Below are positions 53,145 through 62,173 of a stretch of DNA of 64,000 bases, piece after piece. Made by a program: the position numbers and the translations under genes. Positions within the stretch are counted from its first letter, which is position 1; every line of letters starts with the position of its first letter. The notes below the pieces were generated by a model that made no database searches, was not told the DNA's origin, and saw nothing but the letters and a program-made list of their open reading frames with translations. Location of the stretch: NCBI RefSeq assembly GCF_000306765.2, contig NC_017942.1, forward strand, positions 1 through 64,000. The letters run 5' to 3'. The stretch comes from Haloferax mediterranei ATCC 33500 (lineage in GTDB: Archaea; Halobacteriota; Halobacteria; Halobacteriales; Haloferacaceae).

Positions 53145-53510
53145 TCATATGGCGAACGTCTCCGCTCGGTCGGGGTGCGTAGCCCTTGCATTGGGCTTCT
53201 CGCTTCCGTCCTGTGTGCAAACTGAGACAGTGAACCCAAGCGCTGTGAGTTCATTTTCGATCTGCAGGAGTGCGTCGTCGTGGTCCCTGCCACCAGCAGC
53301 TTGCACCCTGCCAGTGTCCGGGGCTGCCACGTCTTCGCCCGCCGCAGTCAATCGAATAACGACCTCGTTGGCGTCGATATCGACAGTTGTTTCGAGGAGC
53401 TGAGAGCGCTGCCGGATGTTCGCCAGTTCATCATACGACGGCGGGTCGGCATCGACACCTTCGAACAACCACCGGAGTTTCTGATCAACCTGCTCAACTG
53501 CCACGACCAC
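53145..53510 (-). CDS. Hypothetical acidic protein
   Basis: A 121-aa frame reading QKLRWLFEGVDADPPSYDEL and VDIDANEVVIRLTAAGED, with an Ala/Asp-rich composition typical of haloarchaea. The C-terminal third (SVCTQDGSEKPNARATHP) is less regular. No family is known to me, and the opposite strand has only a weaker frame. Confidence 0.45.
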   Translation of the reverse strand: MVVAVEQVDQKLRWLFEGVDADPPSYDELANIRQRSQLLETTVDIDANEVVIRLTAAGEDVAAPDTGRVQAAGGRDHDDALLQIENELTALGFTVSVCTQDGSEKPNARATHPDRAETFAI

Positions 53511-53598
53511 GAGCTTATGCGCGAATTGAGAGCTGTATACTCGTAGGTAGAGAGTGTGAGACGCATTCTATGATACGCTGGTATCTACCAATCAACCG

Positions 53599-54609
53599 CT
53601 ATCTGACGATTCCCTCATCCACCCCAGTGCCCAGATGGGAGATCACTGTGTCAAGTGCGTATTCAGGATTGTCGTGAAATATATGATGGCCAGCATCGGG
53701 AATGACCTCCAGCGTCGAGTTCGGCACGTAGTTCATCTGCTTTCGTTGGTATGTCTCTCCAATCACACTATTACACTCGCTTGCAAGAAAGAGGATGCGT
53801 CCTTGGTATCGATCGATATCGGAAACAAGATCCATCAGTTCACCGGTGCTCTGGTTCATCGAAGCAGTGACCTGTTGATTCGCATCATACCCGGCCCGCC
53901 AGAGTACGTTCCGAGGTGGTATATTGTCACACCAATAGCCGGGATTCGCGCGCACCATCATCTGTTCGATGAAGTAATCGTCGCCAGCGTGTTCGTCGGG
54001 GCAGTCCAGATTCCGTGATTCTATGCGAGCGATCGTACCTGGAAGTATCGAATCCAGGGTGAACCCGCGTGTTGGACCATTTGCAGCCATCTCCTGATTC
54101 AATGGACCAGGTTCCGCCATAATCACAGAATCCACTTTTTCGGGATACGTTGAGACGTACTGTGCTACAAGCTGGCCACCAAACGAGTGACCAAGGAGAA
54201 CAGTTTCGCTGCTCTCGGCTCCAAACATCGTCACGATTGCATCAAGGTCATTGAGGTACTGTTGGAATGACAGCTGGTCGGGAGAAACACGGGGCGATAA
54301 GCCAGTCCCTCGCTGGTCGTACAACACCACACGAAAGTGAGGCGATAGACGGGTTAGCGGACGCAATGACCGATAATCCGCACCTGGACCACCGTGGACG
54401 ACGATCACCACGGGTGCGTTACTGGGACCGATGACTTTACCGTGAAAGAGGTAGTCGTTCGCGGTGAACCGTGGCGGCCATCGTTCGTTCTGTGAGACGG
54501 TCTCCGGGAGGCAACCTGGGGAATCAATGGCGCCAACGAGAAAACCGGCGCCACCTGCGCCAGATACCAAGCCGAATGTCTTAAGGACGGACCGACGGTC
54601 GATGTTCAT
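53599..54609 (-). CDS. Tat-exported alpha/beta hydrolase (proline iminopeptidase-like)
   Basis: A 336-aa protein with a Tat signal (DRRSVLKTFGLV) and a possible lipobox-like SPGC at residues 30-33. The fold motifs are HGGPG at 72-76 (oxyanion region), YDQRGTGLS and the nucleophile elbow GHSFGG with Ser142; DAGHHIFHDNP near the end supplies the His. This pattern is typical of proline iminopeptidases and related hydrolases. It acts outside the cell. The substrate is unknown. Confidence 0.85.
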   Translation of the reverse strand: MNIDRRSVLKTFGLVSGAGGAGFLVGAIDSPGCLPETVSQNERWPPRFTANDYLFHGKVIGPSNAPVVIVVHGGPGADYRSLRPLTRLSPHFRVVLYDQRGTGLSPRVSPDQLSFQQYLNDLDAIVTMFGAESSETVLLGHSFGGQLVAQYVSTYPEKVDSVIMAEPGPLNQEMAANGPTRGFTLDSILPGTIARIESRNLDCPDEHAGDDYFIEQMMVRANPGYWCDNIPPRNVLWRAGYDANQQVTASMNQSTGELMDLVSDIDRYQGRILFLASECNSVIGETYQRKQMNYVPNSTLEVIPDAGHHIFHDNPEYALDTVISHLGTGVDEGIVR

Positions 54610-54968
54610 GATCTGTATTGGTAAATTAATTACCGTTCTTCAAAGGGTGTGGACATCAATATATTGACAATGTGGCCATTACAAACGTACTCACATAATT
54701 GGTAATTATCAAATATATTCGCTATCTTGGCACTGTCTAGTTGGCCCAGTCTTCCGAATATCGCTAAGCAAGAAGAAGCGTTCTACGTGGTTAGTGGCCA
54801 GTTTTGCGTAGAAACGTCTGATGCGAAGTATATTATCGAGTAGGGACAGTCTCTCGCGGAGCCAAAGCGACGTCTCCCGAGCAGACGGCAGGTAGCACCG
54901 TGAACGTCTGCCAGCCCCAACATCGCAAAAAAACGAAACGCGCAGTAGGGTTAAGGTTGGGTGGCCGT
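54610..54968. other. Gap with an IS6-type end
   Basis: At 54729 the end sequence GGCACTGTCTAGTTGGCCCA matches the IS6-type element ends seen at 28667, 35594, 37814, 38725 and 58242. Inward only about 60 bp resemble the left part of those elements. The remaining bases up to the GH31 gene hold no gene. Confidence 0.5.
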
Positions 54969-57863
54969 CTACTGCTGTCCGGTTCCCCGACCGTAGCCGT
55001 GACCGTTACTTTGGCCGTTACCCCGACCGTTGAAAAAGAGCGTTACTTTGCGCTCTTCGTCGGCAGGAATGTGGACGAGTACAGCGTCCTCGTCGTCACT
55101 GTAGGCGAACGAGTTCGCCGTCTCTTCGACCATGTCGGCATCGACCGCTTCGTACTTGGTCGGGCCGGCCTGGACTTTCCTCGGCGCTTGCGAACGGTCG
55201 AGTCGCAACAGGTACGACGAGAGTTGGGAGTCGTCGTAGTTTTCGACTTCCATCTCGGATTCGAAGGTGACGACACCACCCCCCGTCCCCGTGATGGTGA
55301 AGTTCGTCACGTTGTACTCGCCGTCCTCGAAGTCGTTGGTCGCGCCGTCGTCCTCGTAGAACGAGTACGAAGCTTCTTCGTCGAGGTAGGTGTTCAACTG
55401 AAGCGTCGTAAGTGGCTTTTCTCCCGTGTACTGCTGCACCTCGCGCATTGGGATGATCGAGTCTTTACGCACGTAGATCGGCAGATGGTCGATCGGGACG
55501 TCGACGGTCATCCACTGCCCACCGTCGTACACGTCGTTCGTCCAGAAGTCGACCCAAGTCTCACCGTCTGGTAGGTAGACGTCGCGTTCCGTCGCACCTT
55601 CTTCGACGACTGGTGCAACAAGCACGTCGTCGCCGAAGAGGAACTGGTCGGCGATGCCACGGACTTCGTCGTCGTCCTGGAATTGGAAGACCAGCGGCTG
55701 GAAGATCGGCTTCCCGTTTTCTGACGACTCCTGGAACTCGTTGTAGAGGTACGGAAGCAGTTTGTAGCGAAGCTCAGTGTACTTTTTCGTGATATCCACG
55801 GCTTCCTCGCCGAACGTCCACGGGTGTTGATTGCGCGGAAGGTCCGGGTCTTGCTTCCTGTGGGTGTCGGTGTGGTTCCGGAAGAAGGGGATGAACGCTC
55901 CCAGTTCTATCCAGCGCTTGAATAGTTCGGGAGAAGGCCGCCCGACGAATCCGCCGACGTCGTGACCACAGAACGCGAGCCCAGAGATTCCCATGTTCAT
56001 CATCATCGGAATCTGCATCTGCAAGTGGGGCCAGATACTCACGCAATCACCGGTCCAGATTGCCGCGTACCGCTGGCCGCCAGCGTAGAGGTTCCGGTTC
56101 AACAGGAAGGGACGGTCGTCGGGCTTGTAGAGGTCGTAGGACTCACGAGATGCCCGGGCATAGTCGAACCCGTACATGTTGTGATACTCCTCGTGCAACA
56201 TCGTGTCATTACCCGTCCCGTGGATGTTGTCCACCGGCATCGTCCAGTCGTAACGGGTATTCTTCTGGAATACCGCCGGCTCACCCATGTCGTTTTTGAT
56301 CCCGTCGAAGCCGGCATCGAACAACACGTCGTGTTGTTCGGCCCACCAGCTGCGGACCTCAGAACGCGAGAAGTCGGGCCACACCGCGACATCGGGCCAG
56401 ACTCTCGCTTTGAACGTCTCCCCGTTCGCATCCTTGGTCCAGTAATCATTGGCAGTCCCTTCGAGATAAGGGTCGTACGGTTCGAGTTCGCCGTCACCAT
56501 CGACGTCTATCTCCTTGTCCACCGCGACACCCGGGTCGTTGACGGCGACCGTCTTGACTTCGGGCAACTCCTCACTTAGCGTTTGGAGCGCATCGCGGTG
56601 TGAGTCCTGGATGCTGAAGACGCGGTAGTTGTTCATGTAGCCGATATCGAAGTGCATCGCGTCCAGCGGAATCTCCTCTTGGCGGTACCGGTGGGGTATC
56701 TCGACGAGTTCCTCGGGGCTGTATTCCCACTTGCTCTGGTGGAATCCAATCGCCCACTTGGGTGGCAGATTGATGGTTCCGGTCAAACTCGTGTAGCTGT
56801 CGAGGACATCGCCGATTTCCGGACCGTAGGCGATGTAGTACGTTAGCTGGCCGCCATCGCCAACGAAGTAGTAGTAGTCTTCACCAGCGTCGGTGTCGTA
56901 GGTCTCCTCTACGCCCTCGGGGTCCTGTACCTGGGGCGTGTGGAACACGGTATGGTTGGGATTATCAAAGAACATCCCGTACGCACCGGCATTCTTCAGG
57001 CCGACAAAGAACGGAACCGACGCATAGACGTAGTCACTCGTGTAAAAGTACCCGTACTGGTCCGTATTCCAGTTCTCGAGTTTCTTTCCGCGTTGGTTGA
57101 GTGTGAGTTCGGGCTGTTCGCCAAAGCCATAGAAGGCTTCGTCCTCGTCGGCCTTCTTGTACACGTATGGTAACGGCTCGTTAGGCGTTGGGTCGGCCGT
57201 TTGGACGTCCTCCTGAGTATCAGCGGTGTCTGCATCCAGGTCGCTCACGCTTGTGGACCTGTAAGCGGACTCTTGCAGCGTTGAGTTGGTCTGCTGTGTT
57301 GCGTTTGTTTGCGGCGTTGGGTTGGTCGATTCCTCAGCTCTATCGGGAGATGGGGCGTATCCTGACGACCCCTTATCCAAGTAGTCCTCGTTGATGACCG
57401 TCCCTTCCTCGTCGAGGAACCGGACACCGAAGAGTTCCGTGTTGATTTCGACAGTAACCGTGTCGGTCTCGATGGCTATCTTGTCGGGGCTCGAATCGAC
57501 GCTGAAGCTCGGCGTGTCCCACTCGCTGAGTCCGTTCTCGATACCCCGAGATTCGTATTCTTCCTCGCCCGGTTCCATGATGGCGACGCGAACTAGGTTG
57601 TCGCTGAATAGACGAATGTACCCTTCGTGAGTACCGAGGTCAAGTTTCACCCCGTCGTCGAGAACTTCGTGACCCTCGACGGACAATTGCATGAGGTTGT
57701 CCTCGTCCACCTGTGGTTCGTAGTGGATCTTCGAATCATAGTGGTGTGCCGATGCGGGGGCTGAAGTGAGCGCACTCCCCGCCAGAAGGGCGGCTGTGGA
57801 TTTCAACAGTGTACGTCGTCCGACCGGAAGGAAATCGGAGTCGTGTGTGTTTTTATCAGACAT
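54969..57863 (-). CDS. Tat-exported GH31 glycosidase
   Basis: A 964-aa glycoside hydrolase family 31 enzyme. A Tat signal (GRRTLLKSTAALL) leads to a SAHH processing region. The catalytic domain has the nucleophile Asp525 in NDMGEPAVF (usually NDMNEP) and the acid/base Asp606 in IWTGDC (usually WTGDN), plus FRNHTDTH. Residues about 166-230 are a Thr/Asn/Gln/Asp-rich insert in the N-terminal beta-sandwich. Probably an extracellular alpha-glucosidase, alpha-xylosidase or relative. It is flanked by an IS end on each side. Confidence 0.92.
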   Translation of the reverse strand: MSDKNTHDSDFLPVGRRTLLKSTAALLAGSALTSAPASAHHYDSKIHYEPQVDEDNLMQLSVEGHEVLDDGVKLDLGTHEGYIRLFSDNLVRVAIMEPGEEEYESRGIENGLSEWDTPSFSVDSSPDKIAIETDTVTVEINTELFGVRFLDEEGTVINEDYLDKGSSGYAPSPDRAEESTNPTPQTNATQQTNSTLQESAYRSTSVSDLDADTADTQEDVQTADPTPNEPLPYVYKKADEDEAFYGFGEQPELTLNQRGKKLENWNTDQYGYFYTSDYVYASVPFFVGLKNAGAYGMFFDNPNHTVFHTPQVQDPEGVEETYDTDAGEDYYYFVGDGGQLTYYIAYGPEIGDVLDSYTSLTGTINLPPKWAIGFHQSKWEYSPEELVEIPHRYRQEEIPLDAMHFDIGYMNNYRVFSIQDSHRDALQTLSEELPEVKTVAVNDPGVAVDKEIDVDGDGELEPYDPYLEGTANDYWTKDANGETFKARVWPDVAVWPDFSRSEVRSWWAEQHDVLFDAGFDGIKNDMGEPAVFQKNTRYDWTMPVDNIHGTGNDTMLHEEYHNMYGFDYARASRESYDLYKPDDRPFLLNRNLYAGGQRYAAIWTGDCVSIWPHLQMQIPMMMNMGISGLAFCGHDVGGFVGRPSPELFKRWIELGAFIPFFRNHTDTHRKQDPDLPRNQHPWTFGEEAVDITKKYTELRYKLLPYLYNEFQESSENGKPIFQPLVFQFQDDDEVRGIADQFLFGDDVLVAPVVEEGATERDVYLPDGETWVDFWTNDVYDGGQWMTVDVPIDHLPIYVRKDSIIPMREVQQYTGEKPLTTLQLNTYLDEEASYSFYEDDGATNDFEDGEYNVTNFTITGTGGGVVTFESEMEVENYDDSQLSSYLLRLDRSQAPRKVQAGPTKYEAVDADMVEETANSFAYSDDEDAVLVHIPADEERKVTLFFNGRGNGQSNGHGYGRGTGQQ

Positions 57864-58241
57864 CGAAAGTGTGGGTGGCGACTAGTGTACGTTCGCGAGG
57901 CGGTTCGACGAGCCAGAGTTCGGACCGACTCATAGTACAGACCCCGTGATACCGTCCGGGAATCTGTACGATCTATTCGTTGCGGAGCTAATTGTTGGCG
58001 TCATCCCATGGTTTTCTTGGAAGAAAATGTTCATCGCACGTTTCAGTTGTGGGTATTTACTCAGTAGATAATAACTTTCTGGCCATTATTATAATGATAA
58101 TATGTATTGTATAGGTGAATTTAACATCATCAAACGTTTGTTATTTGGCCGGGTGAGCGCACACGTCCGAACAAATTTTAATCGAAGCAGCAGCGGGGAA
58201 TCAGCAGCTATATCCCAGATTATCGATGGTATTCAGGTTCC
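57864..58241. other. Upstream region of the GH31 gene
   Basis: AT-richer DNA with no coding sequence seen. It should carry the GH31 promoter. The left part has no recognisable repeats beyond the IS end at 58242. Confidence 0.4.
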
Positions 58242-58400
58242 GGCACTGGCTAGTTAGTGACCTCCTCGGCCGGGGTTCGTCCGTCAAGCGCTTGGTGCAG
58301 TCTCTGAAGATTATAGTATTGCGCGAATCGGTAAGCCACTCGCGGACGCTCGCGTGACTGCCCACCCACGAATGCTCGAAGGGTCACCCAACGAGGGTTC
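58242..58400 (-). mobile_element. IS6-type C-terminal remnant
   Basis: End repeat GGCACTGGCTAGTTAG from 58242. Inward on the minus strand one frame gives RFAQYYNLQRLHQALDGRTP then AEEVTN and a stop, and another frame gives FEHSWVGSHASVREWL just before it, so a frameshift separates them. Only the last 50 codons or so remain. Confidence 0.8.
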
Positions 58401-58412
58401 GTCTGTATCTCG

Positions 58413-59132
58413 TCATCTGTTCTCGAACGTCGCATCAGGCTCGGTCCCTTTCCGGTAGAACTGGAAATCGCACGAGTCGGCGCCTTTCGCGATGGTTTGG
58501 GAACGACGAAACACCGCGTCGACGTCATCTTCGATAAGCGGGTAGCCAGCGAGGTCGTGATCACATCCCAGTTTCGCGAGTTCGGGATACCCAAACGCGT
58601 GTGCAATCTGGACGTTTGCGCACGACCCAACCATAATCTGGCAATGGTTTGGTTCGTCGACGAACTCCTCCATCGGGTAGTTGTCGTCATCCGCGAAGAT
58701 ACCGTAGTTGTAGCGTTTGAACGCCTCAAACGGATCGGTGAATTCCTGGAGCTCCTCAACTGGATAGAGGTCGTACATCTGGTATTGCGCCGATGTCTGG
58801 ACGATCGTCCGGAGGAAACCGTACGCTTCGTCCGCGTCCGTCCAGTTCGAATGCGTCTCGTACATCCCAACTATCATCGGGAAGTCGTTCGCAAATTCCG
58901 AACTGTAGTCGGCCGCTAGTCTCATTCCTTCGGGGTTCCGTCGCTTGACGAGGACGCTCCGGACCAGCGAGAGAGCCAGGAAAACGATTCCTTTGAGAAC
59001 CCCGAATTCTTTACGAACCGCGCGCAGGACGATGCGAGGCATATGCCGTCTTCCGTTTGGAGTGACGCCGGTGATACCGTGGCCGTATCCGTCGAGTTCG
59101 GTCACATCTGAGAGGGGACGTTCTCCAGTCAT
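58413..59132 (-). CDS. L-2-amino-thiazoline-4-carboxylic acid hydrolase-like protein
   Basis: A 239-aa protein starting MTGERPLSDV at ATG 59132. The C-terminal half carries ATC-hydrolase family blocks: GSCANVQIAHAFGYPELAKL, GCDHDLAGYPLIEDDVDAVF and GADSCDFQFYRKG. In Pseudomonas this family opens thiazoline rings in L-cysteine formation, but most members are uncharacterised. Its start overlaps the upstream membrane-protein stop (ATGA). The upstream frame to 59348 is not used. Confidence 0.75.
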   Translation of the reverse strand: MTGERPLSDVTELDGYGHGITGVTPNGRRHMPRIVLRAVRKEFGVLKGIVFLALSLVRSVLVKRRNPEGMRLAADYSSEFANDFPMIVGMYETHSNWTDADEAYGFLRTIVQTSAQYQMYDLYPVEELQEFTDPFEAFKRYNYGIFADDDNYPMEEFVDEPNHCQIMVGSCANVQIAHAFGYPELAKLGCDHDLAGYPLIEDDVDAVFRRSQTIAKGADSCDFQFYRKGTEPDATFENR

Positions 59133-59671
59133 TCGTGCCCTCCCGTCATCGAATGTCCGTCGGTGCCTGGCTGGACCGAAGCCCCCGACCGTCGCTTCCG
59201 TTCTCGGCGTCCCTGGTAGAGTCCGTAGCTGAAGCCCACGATGAGGACGACGTGGAGGGCGACGAACGCCCAGATTTCGACGACGAAGAGGGGTCGGCAC
59301 TGCCCCGTGAGATGACACCAGGAAAGAGCTTGGGTCGGTAAGAGCCACATCTCGAAGAGGCTGTGGAAGATCCCGACCGCGGCGAACACCCGTTTGACGC
59401 TGTACGCGCCGATAAGCGCGACGATGACGCGTGAGATACCTGCGACAAAGGCGTCGCCGCCCTGCAGGTTCACCCAGGAGAGCAAGAACGGGTACGTGTG
59501 ATCGGTGAACATCCCCTGGATGTCACTGCCCATGAGGTAGATGTATTGGTCCCCGAAGAACATCGCGAGAATGCCCGAGAGGACGGGGGCGATTCCACCG
59601 ATTATCAGGGTGATTGTGAGGACCCTATTGGCGCTCAATAACGGACAGAACTGTTTTTCCAGCGACGTCAT
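59129..59671 (-). CDS. Four-TM membrane protein coupled to the ATC-hydrolase-like gene
   Basis: A 180-aa protein with about four hydrophobic segments (VLTITLIIGGIAPVLSGIL, GISRVIVALIGAYSV, FAAVGIFHSLFEMWLL, IWAFVALHVVLIVGFSY) and a polar C-terminal tail. It overlaps the next gene by 4 bases and so is co-translated with it. No transporter family was recognised; it may supply or anchor that enzyme. Confidence 0.7.
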   Translation of the reverse strand: MTSLEKQFCPLLSANRVLTITLIIGGIAPVLSGILAMFFGDQYIYLMGSDIQGMFTDHTYPFLLSWVNLQGGDAFVAGISRVIVALIGAYSVKRVFAAVGIFHSLFEMWLLPTQALSWCHLTGQCRPLFVVEIWAFVALHVVLIVGFSYGLYQGRRERKRRSGASVQPGTDGHSMTGGHE

Positions 59672-59872
59672 TGCTCAACAACTCCGAACGGGTGGCGTGG
59701 CTCGGTACGGTCTATCGTGTTCGATACGATTACGATGTCAGAATTCATCGGACAAGTAGAGATACATCGGGTACTCGCACGAATTTAATCGCTAGGACCC
59801 TCGGGGTCTTTATCAGCGACCGATTAATAGTCCCGGTATGGCCAAGCGGAATCGTACCCGGGGTAAGGACAC

Positions 59873-60529
59873 GTGAGAAGCGTCCGACTCGTCCTTACGT
59901 GGGGAGATGTCCAGTTGCATCCACTCGAAGCCGTATTCGCCACCGAACCGGACGTCGATATCGAGAAGATCTATTACGTGAATCCGGTCGGAGAGAACGA
60001 GTACGCCGAATTAGGGCTCATCGGCGGGGACCTGAACAGGGCCGAAGAACTTCTAGAGGCGTCGCAGGTCGTAAAGGAGTTCGAGGTCTCTGATTCGAAG
60101 GATGGCATCGTGTATCTTCATTACGCAGGGTCGGAGTACATGGACGCATTGCTTGCTGTCCTGTTCAACCACGCGATTGTCCTTCGGTGGCCGGTTGAGT
60201 TCACCAGGGTGAACGGGCAGAACGGTATCAGGCTCACGTTCATCGGATCAAGCCGTTCCATTCAGGAAGCCATCGAAGACGTTCCGTCAGGCATCGACCT
60301 CCATCTTGAACAGTCTACGCAATTCAGGGGCGACCCACACTCGGACACCTCGCTGTTGACACCACAGCAATGGCATATACTCTCGACGGCTATCGGAATG
60401 GGGTATTACGAGACGCCACGAGAAACGACCCAGAAGGACATTGCAACGCGACTCGACAAATCGGAGGGGACAATCGCAGAACGACTCCAGCGTATCGAAG
60501 CCCGTATTCTCAAGTCGATCAATTTCTGA
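59873..60529 (+). CDS. HTH_10 (Bat-like) transcriptional regulator
   Basis: A 218-aa regulator starting at GTG 59873 (RSVRLVLTWGDVQLHP). The C-terminal HTH_10 domain reads LTPQQWHILSTAIGMGYYET, then LDKSEGTIAERLQRIEARIL. Divergent from the membrane/ATC-hydrolase pair 200 bp away, which it may control. Bases 60560-60700 after it give a short hydrophobic frame (LDRLMDIWNPVVAGLMAYIL) that is probably a gene remnant. Confidence 0.82.
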   Translation: MRSVRLVLTWGDVQLHPLEAVFATEPDVDIEKIYYVNPVGENEYAELGLIGGDLNRAEELLEASQVVKEFEVSDSKDGIVYLHYAGSEYMDALLAVLFNHAIVLRWPVEFTRVNGQNGIRLTFIGSSRSIQEAIEDVPSGIDLHLEQSTQFRGDPHSDTSLLTPQQWHILSTAIGMGYYETPRETTQKDIATRLDKSEGTIAERLQRIEARILKSINF

Positions 60530-60686
60530 GCAAGGCCACGCGTCGTCGAACTACTGCGTATGCCACTACCGTTCTCGGTACGCTTGGCGCGGGACTGGTT
60601 GAGGTGACCGGTTTGTCGGGGCTCCTTCTCGACCGACTGATGGATATCTGGAATCCAGTTGTCGCCGGCCTCATGGCTTATATTCT

Positions 60687-60704
60687 CCACGGCTAAAGCC
60701 GTGG
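60687..60704. repeat. IS200/IS605-type end hairpin
   Basis: CCACGGC (60687-60693) and GCCGTGG (60698-60704) around TAAA, followed by GGTTCCCC. This is the recognisable subterminal hairpin of haloarchaeal IS200/IS605-type elements. No transposase is attached, so it marks a lost element; it could also act as a terminator. Confidence 0.5.
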
Positions 60705-60836
60705 GGTTCCCCACAGGGGGGTAAAAGACAGGCCTAAAGGCGCTGGTATTCTCCTTGTTCATTATAATCGGGTGACCATAACACGACTACGGTGTCGGGA
60801 TCCGGACAGGCGGACCAGACGGCCCTCAGAGACGAG

Positions 60837-61100
60837 TTAAGCGTATTCAGTCTCTCTGACTCCAGCAAGCTGTTGCAATGCTGTGGGCGAACAGAGCTGA
60901 CAGCGAGTCCGGTCAGCTGGGAGCAATCGCTGACAGGTTCGGCACACTGATTGCTCGTCGCCGGGCACGTTTGGGTAGTCCCGACGTGGAAGCGAGTCGG
61001 CCTCGTCTGGGTGGGTGTGAGTCGATTGCTGTTCGTCTGGAAGGTCCGTTGCTTCGTCATACGGCCGCAGTTCCTCGGCCAGCCGTCGATGAGGTGGCAC
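60837..61100 (-). CDS. Zinc-knuckle protein, possibly truncated
   Basis: An 87-aa frame with a disordered acidic N-terminal half (EELRPYDEATDLPDEQQS) and a zinc-ribbon-like end, CRTCQRLLPADRTRCQLC. The start at 61100 is uncertain and the frame ends soon after the ribbon. It may be the N-terminal part of a longer haloarchaeal protein cut by a stop. Confidence 0.4.
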   Translation of the reverse strand: MPPHRRLAEELRPYDEATDLPDEQQSTHTHPDEADSLPRRDYPNVPGDEQSVCRTCQRLLPADRTRCQLCSPTALQQLAGVRETEYA

Positions 61101-61216
61101 ACCGCTTCTTGCCCCGACATTCCCTCATAAACGCTCGCCCACCCTATTGAATGGAGAATTCGAAGTCCTGACTCCAACAGACGTATTTGTGTTCTCTAAT
61201 ACTAGAAAACGGACAC

Positions 61217-61501
61217 ATGTTCGATCTAACCGGGTTTCAGCGTGATCTGCTGTACGTTATGGCGGGCTTCGACGAACCGCACGGTCTCGCCATCAAAGGT
61301 GAACTCGAGGACTATTACGAAACCGAGATCCACCACGGGCGGCTCTATCCGAACCTCGACACCCTCGTCGAAAAAGGCCTCGTCGACAAAGGCGAAAAAG
61401 ACCGTCGGACCAACAGCTACCGACTGACAGCACGGGGACGCCGGGAAATCGAAGCTCGGAATGAATGGGAACAGCAGTATCTCGACGCACTGGACGAGTA
61501 A
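61217..61501 (+). CDS. PadR family transcriptional regulator
   Basis: A 94-aa winged-helix protein starting at ATG 61217 (MFDLTGFQRDLLYVMAG). It has the PadR blocks GLAIKGELEDYYETEIHHGR and LYPNLDTLVEKGLVDKGEKD, ending with RRTNSYRLTARGRREIEAR. Small haloarchaeal PadR proteins of this length are common. It is convergent with the TFB-like gene 45 bp away. Confidence 0.88.
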   Translation: MFDLTGFQRDLLYVMAGFDEPHGLAIKGELEDYYETEIHHGRLYPNLDTLVEKGLVDKGEKDRRTNSYRLTARGRREIEARNEWEQQYLDALDE

Positions 61502-61546
61502 TTACCTCGCCGACCAAATATCTCCTAAAACGCTGACACGAAACCA

Positions 61547-62071
61547 TCAGTGAGCGTTCGGTGACGCCGTCTCGTCACGATAGCGCCGGAGTGTCTGGTG
61601 ATGCGTTTGAATCGTCTTGACGGATATCCCCGAGACGGTCGCCACACGAGCTTGGGTGAGTTGGCCGTCCGCATCGCGAGCAACTGTATACACACACGCC
61701 GCTGCCACGGCTTTCGGGGTCGCTCCTGAGTGCGCCCATTCCTCGCTGGTGTCGATAGCGAGGGTTCGAGCCCGTCGTCGAATGCTATCTGTCACGTCCA
61801 ACGCGTTGGCAACGCGTGGGACGAACGCTGCTGGCGTAATTGGTTGGGTGGGGAGTCCCAACTCTGTATTCAGCGCCTTGTATGCGGAGATTATCTGTGA
61901 TTGGGGGACTCGCGCTACGGGCGCGAACTCATCGAGCGTTCGTGAAAGCCCCGTACACCGACAGACGGCGTAGACACTCGCTGCGGCGACTGCCTCGTGT
62001 GCCCGCCCCGGAAAGAGTCCCGCGTCCTGTGCTGAGCGCACGTACTGACACGCCTGATCACGCCGCCTCAC
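61547..62071 (-). CDS. TFB-like factor without zinc ribbon
   Basis: A 174-aa protein starting at GTG 62071. It contains two cyclin-like repeats of TFIIB/TFB: AHEAVAAASVYAVCRCTGLS with TLDEFAPVARVPQSQI, and ATPKAVAAACVYTVARDADG with LTQARVATVSGISVKTIQ, then TLRRYRD. A full archaeal TFB is near 300 aa and begins with a zinc ribbon and B-finger; both are missing. It may modulate transcription by occupying TBP/BRE sites. Confidence 0.82.
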   Translation of the reverse strand: MRRRDQACQYVRSAQDAGLFPGRAHEAVAAASVYAVCRCTGLSRTLDEFAPVARVPQSQIISAYKALNTELGLPTQPITPAAFVPRVANALDVTDSIRRRARTLAIDTSEEWAHSGATPKAVAAACVYTVARDADGQLTQARVATVSGISVKTIQTHHQTLRRYRDETASPNAH

Positions 62072-62173
62072 TCTTCATCTTTAACTAAACACGACCAGAT
62101 ATCCGGCTCTGAGGCGCGTCTGGTACTCTGAAAAATCATAAAAAACTTACAAAATGACAGCGGAGGTATCAGC

